A stretch of 64,000 nt of DNA from Akebia trifoliata (Eukaryota; Streptophyta; Magnoliopsida; Ranunculales; Lardizabalaceae): assembly GCA_017979445.1 (NCBI GenBank), contig CM030706.1, positions 19,330,967-19,394,966 on the forward strand, given 5' to 3'. Positions within the stretch are counted from its first letter, which is position 1, and every line of letters begins with the position of its first letter. The notes under the pieces were generated by a model. It was given only the letters and a program-made list of their open reading frames with translations, was not told where the DNA came from and did no database searches. Made by a program: the position numbers and the translations under genes. Shown here in pieces: positions 44,134 to 55,240 of the stretch.

Positions 44134-45407
44134 TGTAGACACCCCATTTTAGAACTCGCCCAATTAATCAACACGTTAACCCGATTATGACGGTTCCCAA
44201 TGATGGAATAATATTTCAATATTTTTTATTGTTACTAGATATGTTTCAGAAATTTGGATGGGGTATCTCAAACAAGCAAAACTTTAGAAACCATGCTATG
44301 CTAGGAAAATATGACCCAAAAACATATAAATCATAATTTTGAGACAAAAAAAAGCTTTATAAGAAAAATCACTAAAAAATGACCAAATTACCAAAATGCC
44401 CCTGACATCAAAACATCCTTAGAGCCTACATTATGCTTAGCAAAATCCTTTCGAACACATAAAATAATAAATTAAAATCAAATAAAATGTTACGCCAGTT
44501 CTTACCAAATTCGACAAAATTATAAAAATACCCCTCATAGGGTTCACGACCATTTCACGCCAAGAACCCATAAGCGACACAAACTGATACTCGCATTGAA
44601 TTCTTTACGAAAAACTGATTTCAAAACATCCCAAAACGTCGAAAAATGATCTCTCAATGCAAAAGTCCTCTTTGAGGGCAAAACGATAATTTCCAACCCT
44701 AAAAATAAAAAATCTGAAATTAATAATTAAAACATTAATTAACGTAAAGTGAAATCTTAATAAATTAAATTAAAATTTTTAACAAGTAAAACCAATTAAT
44801 TAAGCTCACAGGCTGAATTTTAAGTGGTGGACTATTTATTCAAGTGGGGCCTACCTGATATTTATAAAAGACCCCTCCATCTGGGGTCCCAAAGAATTAA
44901 AAATATAATCAGGGGGTTTTCTAAAAAACTTAAAAATATTCATAGTACATAAGAATTGAAACCCTAATTAACCTTATATTAAAGAGACCTAGTCAAACTA
45001 AAAAACTCTATAAAAAGGAGCCTCCATGACCTAATTTCACAGGTCAAGAAAAACCCTAGGAAAGGGAGGCCAAAAACTCTTCCTAGCCTTCCCAAAACCC
45101 TAATTCTGAAGCCCCATGTCCCTACCTAACATGGAAATCCCACTTTTTACTTAAATAACACCTAGAAATCCTCAAAAAACACCCAGAAAAATTAGAAAAT
45201 TGTCAGATCTAGGAGATATCCCTCATCTTGAAGATCAGAAGCGGATCTAGTAACGGAGAAAAAACAGGAAGACTTACACGAGGAACGTTCTTTGTCAGAT
45301 TCTGAGAAGATCAATCATCGCAATCACCCAAGTAAATTAGAATATTTTTTTAAGTCATTTTAGCAATGTAATTTTTGGGAAAAGTAGATATTGACATTTG
45401 TCGGGCA

Positions 45408-45434
45408 GGATTGGTGCCTAACACCTTCCAATCC
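45408..45434 (+). promoter_or_regulatory. Conserved LTR stem-loop, copy 2
   Basis: Stem GGATTGG/CCAATCC (7 bp) with the 13-nt loop TGCCTAACACCTT, 151 nt before the LTR end. Confidence 0.7.
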
Positions 45435-45528
45435 AATAACGTGATTTTCGAACCCATAGTTTTTTTTGTATATTAGTATTATTTATCTATTTAGAGTCAT
45501 GATTCAGTTCCTAGACCGTAAAACTAGG

Positions 45529-45538
45529 TGACGACTCC
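45529..45538 (+). other. PBS-like block in F 5' LTR
   Basis: TGACGACTCC, one change from TGGCGACTCC, lies 47 nt before the LTR end and follows ACTAGG as in the other copies. Confidence 0.5.
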
Positions 45539-45586
45539 TAAACACCAAAAAATGAATCCGCCCATGTGGATTGAGGGAGCTTTTAG

Positions 45587-45604
45587 TGGCAACTCCGCCG
45601 GGGA
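45587..45604 (+). other. Element F primer binding site (tRNA-Arg type)
   Basis: TGGCAACTCCGCCGGGGA lies one base after the LTR end. It differs at two positions from TGGCGACTCCGCTGGGGA, the complement of the 3' end of plant tRNA-Arg(ACG), which is the usual primer of Ogre/Tat-type elements. Confidence 0.8.
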
Positions 45605-46028
45605 CAATTTGAGGATCAAACTTGAAAAATCTCAAATATTGGTGCATTGCAAGATTGACCTAATTGTTTTTTTACTTATTTTTTATTTATTTTTTATTTA
45701 TTCATTTATTCATTCTTTTTTTGTATACTTTATTATTTTTGTTCTTTTGACTCGATTATGGATCATTTGATTGGATTTTGGGTATTGTATTTTGGAATTT
45801 TATTCAATGGAGGTCGCATGTGATGATCCTAAATAATTCAAGATTTCAAGGGTTAATGAATTGAGGATGGAATGATGTTTGTTAAGCCGTAAAAACTTTT
45901 GGAATATTTTTTTGGGGGTGCGTGGGTCTGTCTTTTGTCAATAATTTTTTTTTAATTTAAAAAAAAAAAAAAAACAAAAGGAAGAAGGTGTGCCATTTGC
46001 AACAAACAAATAAAACCTTTTTATTAAG
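45605..46028 (+). other. Element F leader
   Basis: T-rich non-coding sequence between the primer site and the gene-fragment insert, with A and T homopolymers near 45940-45980. Nothing further recognised. Confidence 0.5.
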
Positions 46029-46221
46029 AATGTAGGGTGCTGTTAGTAAAAACATTTTTTTTTTAATTTCTTCTCATCTATTTTTTATGCGTCTCTCTCT
46101 CTCTTTCTCTAAACCCGTAAGCATCTCTCTCTCTCATCTTCATTCACCCTGATGTTGCCCCCTTGAAAATGAAAACCCCTTCTACTGTAACAAATCCAAA
46201 ATAAAATCGTGGTTATTTTTT

Positions 46222-46720
46222 TTTTTCGATTTTGCACAGCTGAAGATTACTTTCTGGGAACATGTGCCCATTTTCAAAGGGTTTGTCGTTGAATTCTGTA
46301 GAAAAGGTTAGCCAAGGTGATGATGGTTTCGGTTCAAAGAAAGATTTGAACTTTGTTTGCTCATCGTCTTGCGAGAAATTCTACCTAAACCGCTTTGACT
46401 TTATGGAACATGGTTCATTGGATCAGAATACGGTGGTATCCTTGCCAGAATTTCTTTATCCTGCTGAAAGCCTTACACGCATGCTTATTGCAACATTTAC
46501 AAGCGATTTTTTCTGGGTTTTGTCATAATGTCAAGTTCTCAACCATCTACCAATAACCATTGCCTGTCATAACACCGATAGATGTTGGAGGTCAAGCCCT
46601 GATAAAAGAACCTCAATGCCTACTTGGATTTTTCTAACTTAGTAGTAGTCTGTCCACCATTTCCTGATGTTTTAGCCTTTGGTAAAGACTGCAAGCCAAG
46701 TGGGGATATCCGAGGTTGTT
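46222..46720 (+). pseudogene. FHA/tyrosyl-DNA phosphodiesterase-like gene fragment
   Basis: A T-rich run ending GATTTTGCACAG looks like a 3' splice site, followed by an exon whose readable part starts at 46262. Blocks in order: FYLNRFDFMEHG, SLPEFLYPAESLTRMLIATF, TSDFFWVLS, a stop where the family has Tyr, LPITIACHNTDRCW, SSPDKRTS, then after a +1 shift SNLVVVCPPFPDVLAFGKD. This matches, from memory, the start of the phosphodiesterase domain of plant FHA-domain TDP1-like proteins, which act on DNA ends in repair. The coding match ends near GATATCCGAG|GTTGTTTT, a plausible splice donor. With introns apparently retained, the fragment was taken up as DNA. It is broken and lacks the catalytic HKD motifs. 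Confidence 0.65.
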
Positions 46721-47216
46721 TTATCGATTTTTTTTCCTTCTTTTGATTCTTTTATTTGGGTGAATCTGAGGGTCGTTTGAGATTTAAGGATCCGTCGAAC
46801 ACAGAATTGTCGAATTGGAATGGGTGATTCAAACCTTGATGGTTGTTGATTTGTTCAAATGTGAATTTGGTTGGAAGCTAACTAGAGATTAGGGTATAGT
46901 TATTGTCTTTTTACGCTATTGGATTAGTAGATTATTCAATTTGATTGATGATGGATAATGCAATTAGTGAAAAGTTCAAGCTTGGTCAAAAGATCGATAG
47001 TGGATTGTTTTGGGGAGATTTATCTAAAAACTAACATTCAAAGTGGAGAAGATGTGGCAATTCCCTTTGAATTTTTTTTCAAAAACGTAGCAACATACAT
47101 GGGGTAATGATTTCAGCAACATACAAAAAAGGGATTTTCTTTAGTTGTGAGTATTGCTAGTAGCAACATAAAAATAAAATAAATTTTTTTTATAAAATTA
47201 AAAAAAAAAAAAAATG
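46721..47216 (+). other. Unassigned sequence downstream of the gene fragment
   Basis: Probably intron or flanking sequence from the captured gene up to the A-rich right end. A phrase such as GGATCCGTCGAACACAGAATTG (46790) may be exon-like but cannot be assigned. Poly-T and poly-A runs occur. Confidence 0.35.
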
Positions 47217-47765
47217 GAACTACTCGCAGCCCTCTTTGTCACCAAGGAGTGAATAAAATTTCTTTTTCTATTGTCACACCAATTTTTATCAATAACACAC
47301 CATCAGTTTGTTTGTTGATTATTTCTTTGATAGCAAACAAGTTAGTGTGGCAATAATTTTTTGTTGGGCTGTGTTTTTTTTCAGTTTTTTTTAATAAAAA
47401 AAGTTTTTTTTTTTTTTTTGTTTTTAAAATCGATTTGTTCAAAATAAAGGAGAGAATAATTTTGGTTGGGAGTTGTTATTAACACACCAACTCTTACTTG
47501 TAATACACCCATCTATATGTAAACAACTATTTATTTTCAAAAGGATTGGTGTGTTGTAAGTAAACAATTGGTATGCCAATAATATCTCTCAATTTTTTTT
47601 ATCTCAATTGTTGTAAGGGACTACTAGCAGCCCTATCTCTCTCTCTCTACGGAGAGAATAATTTTTTTTCTATTGTCACACCCATTTTTATCTATAACAC
47701 ACCTTCGGTACTTGATATTTGATTGCAAACATAGAAATTGGTATGGCAATAAAAATATAAAACTA
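47217..47765 (+). repeat. Diverged direct repeats with CTATTGTCACACC...AACACACC
   Basis: Two related blocks (about 47217-47370 and 47612-47765) share ACTACT(C/A)GCAGCCCT, TTTCTATTGTCACACC(A/C)ATTTTTATC and ATAACACACC, then GGCAATAA. A further ACACACC-rich part lies between them. They look like duplicated ends of one element. Confidence 0.55.
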
Positions 47766-50200
47766 AGGAGATTTCTTTCCTTTGAAAAAAATCAATTTTT
47801 TTATAAAAAGAAAATAAGAGGTCATTACTCCTCATTTCCACAACTCTCATTCTATTCTCAATTCAATATTTGTTGAAATCTCGATTTGTCTTAGGTCAAC
47901 CGAAATTGATCTTTGATTGGATCAAAAAAATAATTTATGTACCTGTTTCATTAATAGGTTCTATGTTATCTTGGTCGATCATTTTTGTTCTCTTTGTGCA
48001 CTACCTTGATTGATTGCCCATCTAATATGTTGTGATCTTGATAGATATATTTTTAATGTACTTACTTGATCATAATGTTGATGTGACGGATTTTGTATTA
48101 TCTGATTTATATGGCATCCATATGTTGATGGTTTGATTTGGCCCATTGGCCCATTTATTTGAAAAATGCCTCGGGCACACCCCATCCTATTTTACACACA
48201 CCATTAACACATTTATATTGTTGCATTGCACTCATGCATATCCCTTCTAGCCAACGCGGCACTAGTGCGTGACCCGGTCTCCTCGTGAGACGCGACATCA
48301 TTCATGAAAATCACAACTCCAATCACGTACTTTTATGGTATATAAAATTGGACATCAATACCGTTTGATCAAGTGATTCTGAAAGGTATATCGATGCACC
48401 CAGGTTGGAGCGACCTAAGCCTGTGTCCTATTGTAAGCCACACAGTAACATGTCTCGATTGCCAACATAGTACTAGTACGTAGTCAGTCCCTTTGTGGGA
48501 TGCTAAACCATTTATGAAAGCTACAACCTTAGACTCGTACATATACGATGTATCAAAGCTAATCTAAGTTGCACCAATTATACTTCTTGGTCAAAATTAG
48601 TGCTTAAGCAAGATCCTACCTCGTTGTACCTCGTGTACTAAGAGGATATAGACAATGTTTATTCTAGACAAGAGGTGACTTAAGAGTACCTTTGCTCAGC
48701 ATCATGCGCCACCTCTCAACTGAGGATTAAATTGGTTACTTTCAACTTCAGAGATTTAGGTTAGAGTCTTAGATTATCAATTTGAATACTTATACAGTAT
48801 ATCAAACCAGGTCATCACGTACCGTTTGATTGAGTATGCTCGAGAGGTATTTAGGTACATTTGGACAAAGGTGGTCAGATAAATTGCATTTCACATAGTA
48901 AATCTAGAGTTTAGAAACCTCTCTATAGGTCACTACTCGAACTTATCATCCCGAGTTATCTTTTTAAAAGGGACTTTTCAAATGTTGAGATTAGGAAATT
49001 TCGATTTTACCTTCAAGATGGTTAAATTTTTGTTTAACTCAAGGCTATCAAACTTTTGGGTGCACCAACCCAATAAATAATCTATTCTAATTGTAGCAAT
49101 GATCCATAATGACCCAATTCATCTCGATCCAACAATCACGATGGCTCGAATCATTCAAATCAAAATGGTATTCAAACATTTTTCTAATTTGGGTCCCAAC
49201 TCATTTTGAAATAAGAAAAATATTTTTCAAAAGAAAAGAAAAAGAAGAAAAAATGATTTACAAAAAATCTATTTTTGTACGAGCCTTGGAAAACTATTGA
49301 AATATACTGCAAAAAATAGTTTAAATCAGATTTGTTGAAAGTTTTTATTCAATGAAAACATTTTCTGTCAATAATTTTCAAGACTGCACTAAAATTATTT
49401 TCCTTCTGAATAATCATTGCATGAATGAATTGTTATATGGATTGGTGCACAGAATTCGATACAATCTTAGGATTCATTAAAATATTATCAAAGGGGTAAC
49501 ACTGAAATTAATTAAATTCACATTCGATGGGGTCTCAGGTTTATCATTACGCCCAAACTCAAGCGTTCATTTCCTAGCTGGAGTCATAAGTCTAGTTGGT
49601 TAGAACGAACATCAGTACCAAATCAACAGTCAAAAATGGCTTTAAAATCTAAACTTGCAGAGATTTGTAAAATTCTGGCAGTCTTCGATGGATTTAGAGT
49701 TGACTAAGCAAAAAAATGGGAAAACTAAAAATGTTGCTATCCTTGCCCCTGAGTACCAAATGTTACCACCAACCCTCTACCCATTTACCAACCTCCTCAG
49801 ACTTTGAACATAGTATCCAACACTCAACTCTTGTTTGACCCAGCCTTTCTCATCCGCTTAGTCAATCATAAGCCTCCCAGCCCCCCTCTTACTAGAATGA
49901 CGATCCCTAATAAGGTTCTTGCCACCAGCCTTGGCCAAGGGAGAAGAAGTAAATCTGAACAAGGAAAAGAATTTGAAGAAGAAGGCTCAATCCTACTGCT
50001 TGTAAACAGTGTCCTGAGTTCTCAGTTTGTAATCAAGTCCATTGTGGGTAATCGTCTCTAGTTTTTTATAAGTCTTGAGTCTAGTTTTTTTTTTCAATTT
50101 AGCAATCAAGTCTTTTTATCCCTTTTGAGTCAAGTTATTTTGTCAAGTCTACAACGGCATCAGTTGCCCCATCTGAATTCAATTGAATAAAAGAAATTTC
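47766..50200 (+). other. Element F long non-coding region (leader/gag area)
   Basis: No clear gag can be read. Two diverged copies of a ~200-base unit lie at about 48240-48400 and 48460-48600 (GCC-AC-..-GTACTAGTACG, TTCATGAAA-type phrases). A Pro-rich stretch near 49740-49880 (PSPPLTRMTIPN) may be a remnant of the gag/protease border of a Tat polyprotein. Confidence 0.4.
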
Positions 50201-51420
50201 TTAATACCTCGAACGTATTAACGAATTAACTAATAAACTGGCTTCAAGGATAAATTCCCCTAATAAGGAACCCCCTCCTGAATGAGAAGATAAATGTTTT
50301 GCTCGACCTCTAATCGAGGAAACGAAAGTCATTAACCTCGGAACAAAAAATAATTCCCAAGAAATACAGATTGGAACTAACTTATCCCTAGAGGAACACA
50401 AAGAGATGATGAATTATTTAGAAAATTCAAAAGACTTGCTCGCGTGGTCCTATGAGGATATGTTGGTTATGCTTGAATGTTGTTCAACACAAAATATATA
50501 CTCATCTTACGGAAACACCACATGTACAAACCATAATGGACTCACATAATCAAAGGAGAGGTTAAGAAATATATCAATGCTGGACTTCTCAACATAAGAA
50601 AGGCTCCTAGAATAAATTACTATTCTCAGACCAATGGAGCAATTAACAAGGTTAACAATGATCTTGAAACTATCATCATAAAAGAGGTATCGATCACACT
50701 GAGATTGGTCTAAGAAATTATCTTTCGCACCCTTAGTATGTCAAACTTCGAGTCGATTTTCTATAGAAGCTGTAAAGCTCATTGTTATATGACATGAAAA
50801 GAAAGTCAAATGTTAGAAGTAGATTAGAAGCATATTAGATCCGTCAGTGGTATGAAGAACTAAACCTGATTGAAGAAAAGCTACTTAAAGTTCTATCCCA
50901 CGTGCAAGCTTATCAGAGAAGAGTTGCTCACACATTTGACAAGAAGGTCAAAGGTCGCCACTTACAAGTTCGGGATTTGGTACTTAAAGAATCGAGCACC
51001 AATCTTTGACCAGATCAAGGGGTACTACATTTAAGGAGGCCACCTTTGGCAGAATCAATTTTCCTACTACCCAGTTCAACATCTCCTTTCTCAGTCCTTT
51101 GTAGCCTTTTTCGAAAAAATAAAAATAAAAGAAATTGCCTTCTTCTTTCTAAGCCTGATCACCTAACCCAGGGGAGGGAAAGATTCGAATTATGTTTTTG
51201 GCTTGATCCCAAAATTTTTGGGTACGTAGGCAACCTAAGAAGTTACTTCAGGCCCGACCACATCAAAATAAAAAATATATATTCCCCCATAAAGAAAAAA
51301 TCCAAAAAGAGATGTCAAAATGGGAAAGAAAATTCAGAAAATATATATTCCCCCACAAAGAAAAAAATCCAAAAAAAAAATATTGTCAAAATAGGGAAGA
51401 AAATTCAAAGAAAAAGAAAA
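50201..51420 (+). pseudogene. Element F pol remnant: linker and integrase C-terminus
   Basis: EETKVINLGTKNNSQEI and EEHKEMMNYLENSKDLLAWS, then YEDM (50317-50460), correspond to the Tat linker before RT (ETExVNLGT, then KDVFAWSYEDMPG). RT and both RNase H domains are missing. The next recognisable block is YYSQTNGAINKVNNDLETII (50620), a decayed end of the integrase core. It is followed by WYEELNLIEEKLLKVLSHVQ, YQRRVAHTFDKKV and LQVRDLVLK (50850-50990), and then FGYVGNLRS (51218), the usual end of Ogre/Tat pol. Confidence 0.75.
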
Positions 51421-51610
51421 TAATTTTAAAAAAATGTCACACAAGGGTATTCAGGTTTTTGAACCTCAAAATCATTTCTTTTTTATGATCAGTCATAAAT
51501 TTACCCATGACAGTCCTCCTAAGTACTGTGCGAAAAATTCAAGGTAACAAAGCATGATCAAATAGTAACTCCAGAAGTTCAAAAGGAAAGAAAAAGAAAT
51601 ATGGGGCCTG

Positions 51611-51985
51611 CTAAGTTGAAAACCCAAAGGGTAATTTAAGCAAAAATTAAGGAAAGCTCACAAGGTTGAAAATCTGAAAGGAAGGCCTTGGCAACAATTA
51701 GAGTAAAGAAAAAAGTCTGTTAGGTTGAAAATCTTAAAAGACAACTTAGGCAAAAATTAAGGCAAGCTCGCCAGGTTAAAAAATTGAAAGGATGATCTTG
51801 GCAACAATCAAAGAAAAAAAGAAAAACTGTAAGCTCGCTAGATCAAAAATCTAAAAAGACGATCTAGGCAAAAGTTAGAACATGCTCGCTAGATTGAAAA
51901 CCTAAAAAAAGACAGTCTAGGAAAAAGTTAGAGCAATCCTCAATCAAGTTGAGAATCTAAAAGACGATCCAAGCTAAAATATTAA
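51611..51985 (+). repeat. Tandem array 1 in F 3' non-coding region (~50-66 bp units)
   Basis: About seven diverged units begin (G/A)TTGAAAA-CT-AAAG and continue with a GG(A)(C/T)..TTGGCAA-like segment and GCTCGC(C/T)AG. Unit length varies from about 50 to 66 bases through indels of A-rich filler. It lies directly after pol. Confidence 0.8.
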
Positions 51986-52610
51986 AAGTCCAAAAAGTCA
52001 AGCTTCATCAACTTTAGGGTAAATAATTAATCATCATACAATCAATACCCAGTTTGAATCAAATATAGACTCAATGGATACAAGTATCTCGTCTATGATT
52101 GATCTAAAGAGCTTCATGTCCCTAAGTTAACCGACAAATAGAAAAAACAGATTCTATGATGAATTTCAGAATGAAATATTTTGTTCCAATTTCTTTGACT
52201 CTGACTCAAAATGTTCAATATAAAAAGTTATAATTAAAAGTTAAAACATTTATTACGATTGTAGCAATCAAAGATTTCAAACTTTCATAACAAGGGTACT
52301 TCTTTTTTTTTTAAATAGCACAGTTTCCCCCCCTTACACTAAGGGCATTCATTTTCAGACTATGTTCAATTATCCCCAATGCAATGTTTCCTATCAAACT
52401 AGGGGCATTTTGTTCTGAAGTCTAATCAATTTCAACCCTAAAGGATAAGGTTAACTTTGAATTAAAGATTACTCGATTGATAGTAGTTTTGAAAATTCTT
52501 AAGGTTAAAAAAAAGTTAAAATATTTACCTAACCTTCATAAAATCCAATTCTTTATTTGTTTTTTAAGGAAAAAAATCAAATGTTGTGTTAATCCCCCAT
52601 TTATTTCCTT
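51986..52610 (+). other. Element F 3' non-coding spacer
   Basis: AT-rich sequence between two tandem arrays. The phrase CTAGGGGCATT (52399) and its relative AAGGGCATTC (52342) resemble the polypurine-adjacent motif of Tat elements. No coding sequence seen. Confidence 0.4.
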
Positions 52611-52953
52611 GGAAAATTAGTTCATTACTCTTTCATCCCGAGTAGGTAGGGTAGGACTCCCTAGAAAATTAGTTCATTACTCTTTCACTCCGAGTAGGTA
52701 GAGTAGGATTCCTAAAAATTAGTTCATTACTCGTTCACCTAAGGTAGGTAGAGTAGGACTCCCAGAAAATTAGTTCATTACTCTTTTACCCCGAGTAGGT
52801 AAAGTAGGACTCTCAGAAAATAAGATCATTATTCTTTCACCTAGGGTAGGTAGAGTAGGACTCCCAAAAAATTAATTCATTACTCTTTCATCCAGAGTAG
52901 GACTCCCAAAAAATAAGTTCATTACTTTTTCACCCAGGGTAGGTAGAGTAAGA
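52611..52953 (+). repeat. Tandem array 2 in F 3' non-coding region (~50 bp units)
   Basis: Seven units, each with AAATTAGTTCATTACTC, then TTTCACC(C/T)(A/C)G and GTAGGTAGAGTAGGACTCCC. One unit has lost GTAGGTAG. Unit length is about 50 bases, and identity between units is clearly higher than in array 1. Confidence 0.9.
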
Positions 52954-52959
52954 CATTAA

Positions 52960-53160
52960 TTTTTGCTCAGATTTTGCTTCGATTATGCTCAGTTTATATT
53001 TAGATTATGCTCAACTTATACTTAGATTTTGCTCAATTTATACTTAGATTATGCTCAGATGATGTTTAGTTTATGGTCCAATTATGCTTAGATTATGCTC
53101 AGTTATACTCAGTTATGCTCAGATTTTACTCAATTTTTGCTCATATTTTACTCAAACCCT
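52960..53160 (+). repeat. Tandem array 3: degenerate GATTATGCTCA repeats
   Basis: Roughly a dozen and a half copies of an 11-12 base motif around GATT(A/T)TGCTCA and its A/T variants follow array 2 directly. Confidence 0.75.
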
Positions 53161-53438
53161 CTAAGATTTATCTTAGATTTCAAGTACATACACTTGCATG
53201 TTTGTTCTATTAGTCAGAGAGAATTTTTTAAAATTCAATGATCTAAAGTCTTCAGTGAGAACTCACACTTAAGGACTTGACAACTTTTAGTTCGAGGAGA
53301 GTTTTACCCTCAAAGATCCAAATGTCCTGACAAATTGTTAAATCGGACTTCAAAATGAATTGTCACTAGCTTTGGCATTTGGATGTCATACTATCTACCA
53401 AAGTAGATTTTCTATCTAGTTTGCTTCAACTCTCGGCC

Positions 53439-53451
53439 AAAGAGGGTCATT
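53439..53451 (+). other. Element F polypurine tract
   Basis: AAAGAGGGTCATT precedes the 3' LTR start TGTAGACACC, the arrangement expected in Tat elements (AAAGAGGGGCATT-like). Confidence 0.75.
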
Positions 53452-54199
53452 TGTAGACACCTCATTTTCGCAATCGACCGATTAATCAACTCATCAACCC
53501 AATTGTAATGATTCCCAATGATGGATGAATATTCTAATATTTTTTTGTTGTTACTAGATATGTTTCAAAATTTCGGATAAGGTATCTCAAACAAGCAAAA
53601 CTTTAGAAATTACGCTACACTAAGAAAATAAAAATATAGAAATCATCATTTTAAAACAAAAATAAGCTTTACGAGAAAAATCACTAAAATAAAAAATTAA
53701 AATCAAATAAACTGTTTTGCCAATTCTTACCAAATTTGATAAAATTACGAAAATACCCCTCATAAGGTCCATGACCATATTTTATGCCAAGAACCTATAG
53801 ACACCCCAATTTGAACAGGCCCTCTACTACTCGAAAGGGTCTAAAAATAGTAGTTTCCTAATAAACTAGGCCAACGGGCCTCGAAGGGCCGAATCATTAA
53901 AATATGGCATTTTTGGTCAAAATCAAGGTCCCTAAGACCCTCAAAGGGGCTAATGGGCCCATAAAAAAGAATTGGGATACCCATCACCTTCCCACCTTCA
54001 CCGCCCCGCTCCCAAACCCAAAAGTACCCAATTTTCAATAAAACTCGCTAACGAGCCTAAAAGGCCCAATTCGCCAATACATGACATTTTGATCAATCCA
54101 ATGATTCCGAAAATCCCTAAAAAGATTTTAAAAAAAATGTAAAATGAGACTTGGGATACCCACTACCCTCCACCGCTCCACCGTTCCATCTCCCAATCT

Positions 54200-55240
54200 G
54201 AAATAACCTTAAGCCCGTTCAAAACCCATGAACCCACAATTCACATAAAATATATATTTCATCTTACCCCCTAACCCAAATTCAATCCCACATCACCTAA
54301 AATCTAAAACCAACCTACACTTTCATAACCATTTCCAAAATAACCCCCAACCAATTCCTAAAACCCTAAACCACTGCCAAAACCCAAGCCCAATACTACA
54401 AAGCCCATAAACCCCTACTCATATCCAATTCACATACAACTCACAATCCTAACCCACAAACCAACACCCACATCAACCAATCACCACTCTTATCATCACA
54501 AGGTGACACATGTATTCATTCCGTCACACCTCTTATCCAATCACCTACCCCCATCACCTTTTTTTAAACAACTCATCTAACCTCTCTCTCCAAAAATCAC
54601 CTCACCCCATACCCTTCCCTAACTTACTCACCTTACCCTTCTCTAACACAATCAACCACCCACGTCACAACCCATATCCTTTACACCCTAACCCATCACC
54701 TTTCCTTAAAACATTCTACCAACTCACATCACAACCCACACCTCCCTCATCATTCCTTACAAAATCATTCTCACAAAATCAACCCACACTCTTTCTCTCT
54801 AATCAAACAACCACCATCACCAATCAACCAATCTCATCACCTCACTTCCCATCTCCTTGTGCCACATGTCATCATCCCATCAATTCTCCTGAAATCCAAC
54901 TAACCAACCTCTTACACAACCTATTACCCTAATCTAAACACCCTACCTCCTCAACCAACCTAACATTCAATCAAACACCTAACCCCTTATACCACCATTC
55001 TCTATTACTCATCTCATCTCACTAAACACTTTGTCCAAATGATTTGGGTAAGATTCAAGTCATTTGGATCAAAACACAACCCATTTCCCTTATTACACAA
55101 TCTACCCTCACTTCCACTCTAAATTTCATACCCTTCACCTCTAAAACTCATGCCATTATCTATTCTCTCAACCCTTTACCCCATTATACCCCTAAAATAC
55201 CCTCCAAAAAATTTATAAATACCCCCCTCCTCTTCCCAAA
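54200..55240 (+). repeat. G-depleted, C/A/T-rich low-complexity stretch in solo LTR G
   Basis: About 1 kb with very few G on the plus strand, rich in CCTAACCC, ATCACC and CCAACC words. The 140-residue frame 54510-54932 (Pro, Ser, Thr, His, Asn rich) arises because stop codons TAG and TGA need G; it is not judged a gene. A similar skew, inverted, appears in the antisense LTR at 63040-64000. Confidence 0.8.

Larger units (their letters stand above)
44134..45585 (+). repeat. Element F 5' LTR
   Basis: It starts TGTAGACACCCCATTTTAG and ends GATTGAGGGAGCTTTTA (1452 bp; the final CA has become TA). The 3' LTR is collinear but lacks two blocks of roughly 90 and 110 bases. The U5 part holds the conserved stem-loop (45408-45434) and a PBS-like block (45529). 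Confidence 0.88.
46029..47240 (+). mobile_element. Possible DNA-transposon (Pack-type) segment carrying a host gene fragment
   Basis: The left end AGGGTGCTGTTAGTAAAAAC, followed by a T run and AATTTC, is mirrored on the right by a run of A and GGAACTACTCGCAGCCCT. These make imperfect terminal inverted repeats of about 35-40 bases. Inside lie the FHA/TDP1-like fragment and unassigned sequence. A second right-end-like sequence (GGGACTACTAGCAGCCCT) lies at 47615. I cannot show a target duplication, so the transposon call is tentative. Confidence 0.35.

Noticed and set aside
46262..46528. Intact FHA/TDP1-like gene
   Set aside because: Only part of one domain is present, with a stop at a Tyr position and a frame shift, inside an LTR element.
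52611..52953. CRISPR-like array of regularly spaced repeats
   Set aside because: The units are contiguous tandem repeats without unique spacers, in a plant retroelement's 3' region; no cas genes and wrong organism type.
54510..54932. 140-residue open frame rich in Pro, Ser, Thr and His
   Set aside because: It lies in the G-depleted part of solo LTR G. With hardly any G, stops TAG and TGA are rare, so long frames are expected; no domain is recognisable.
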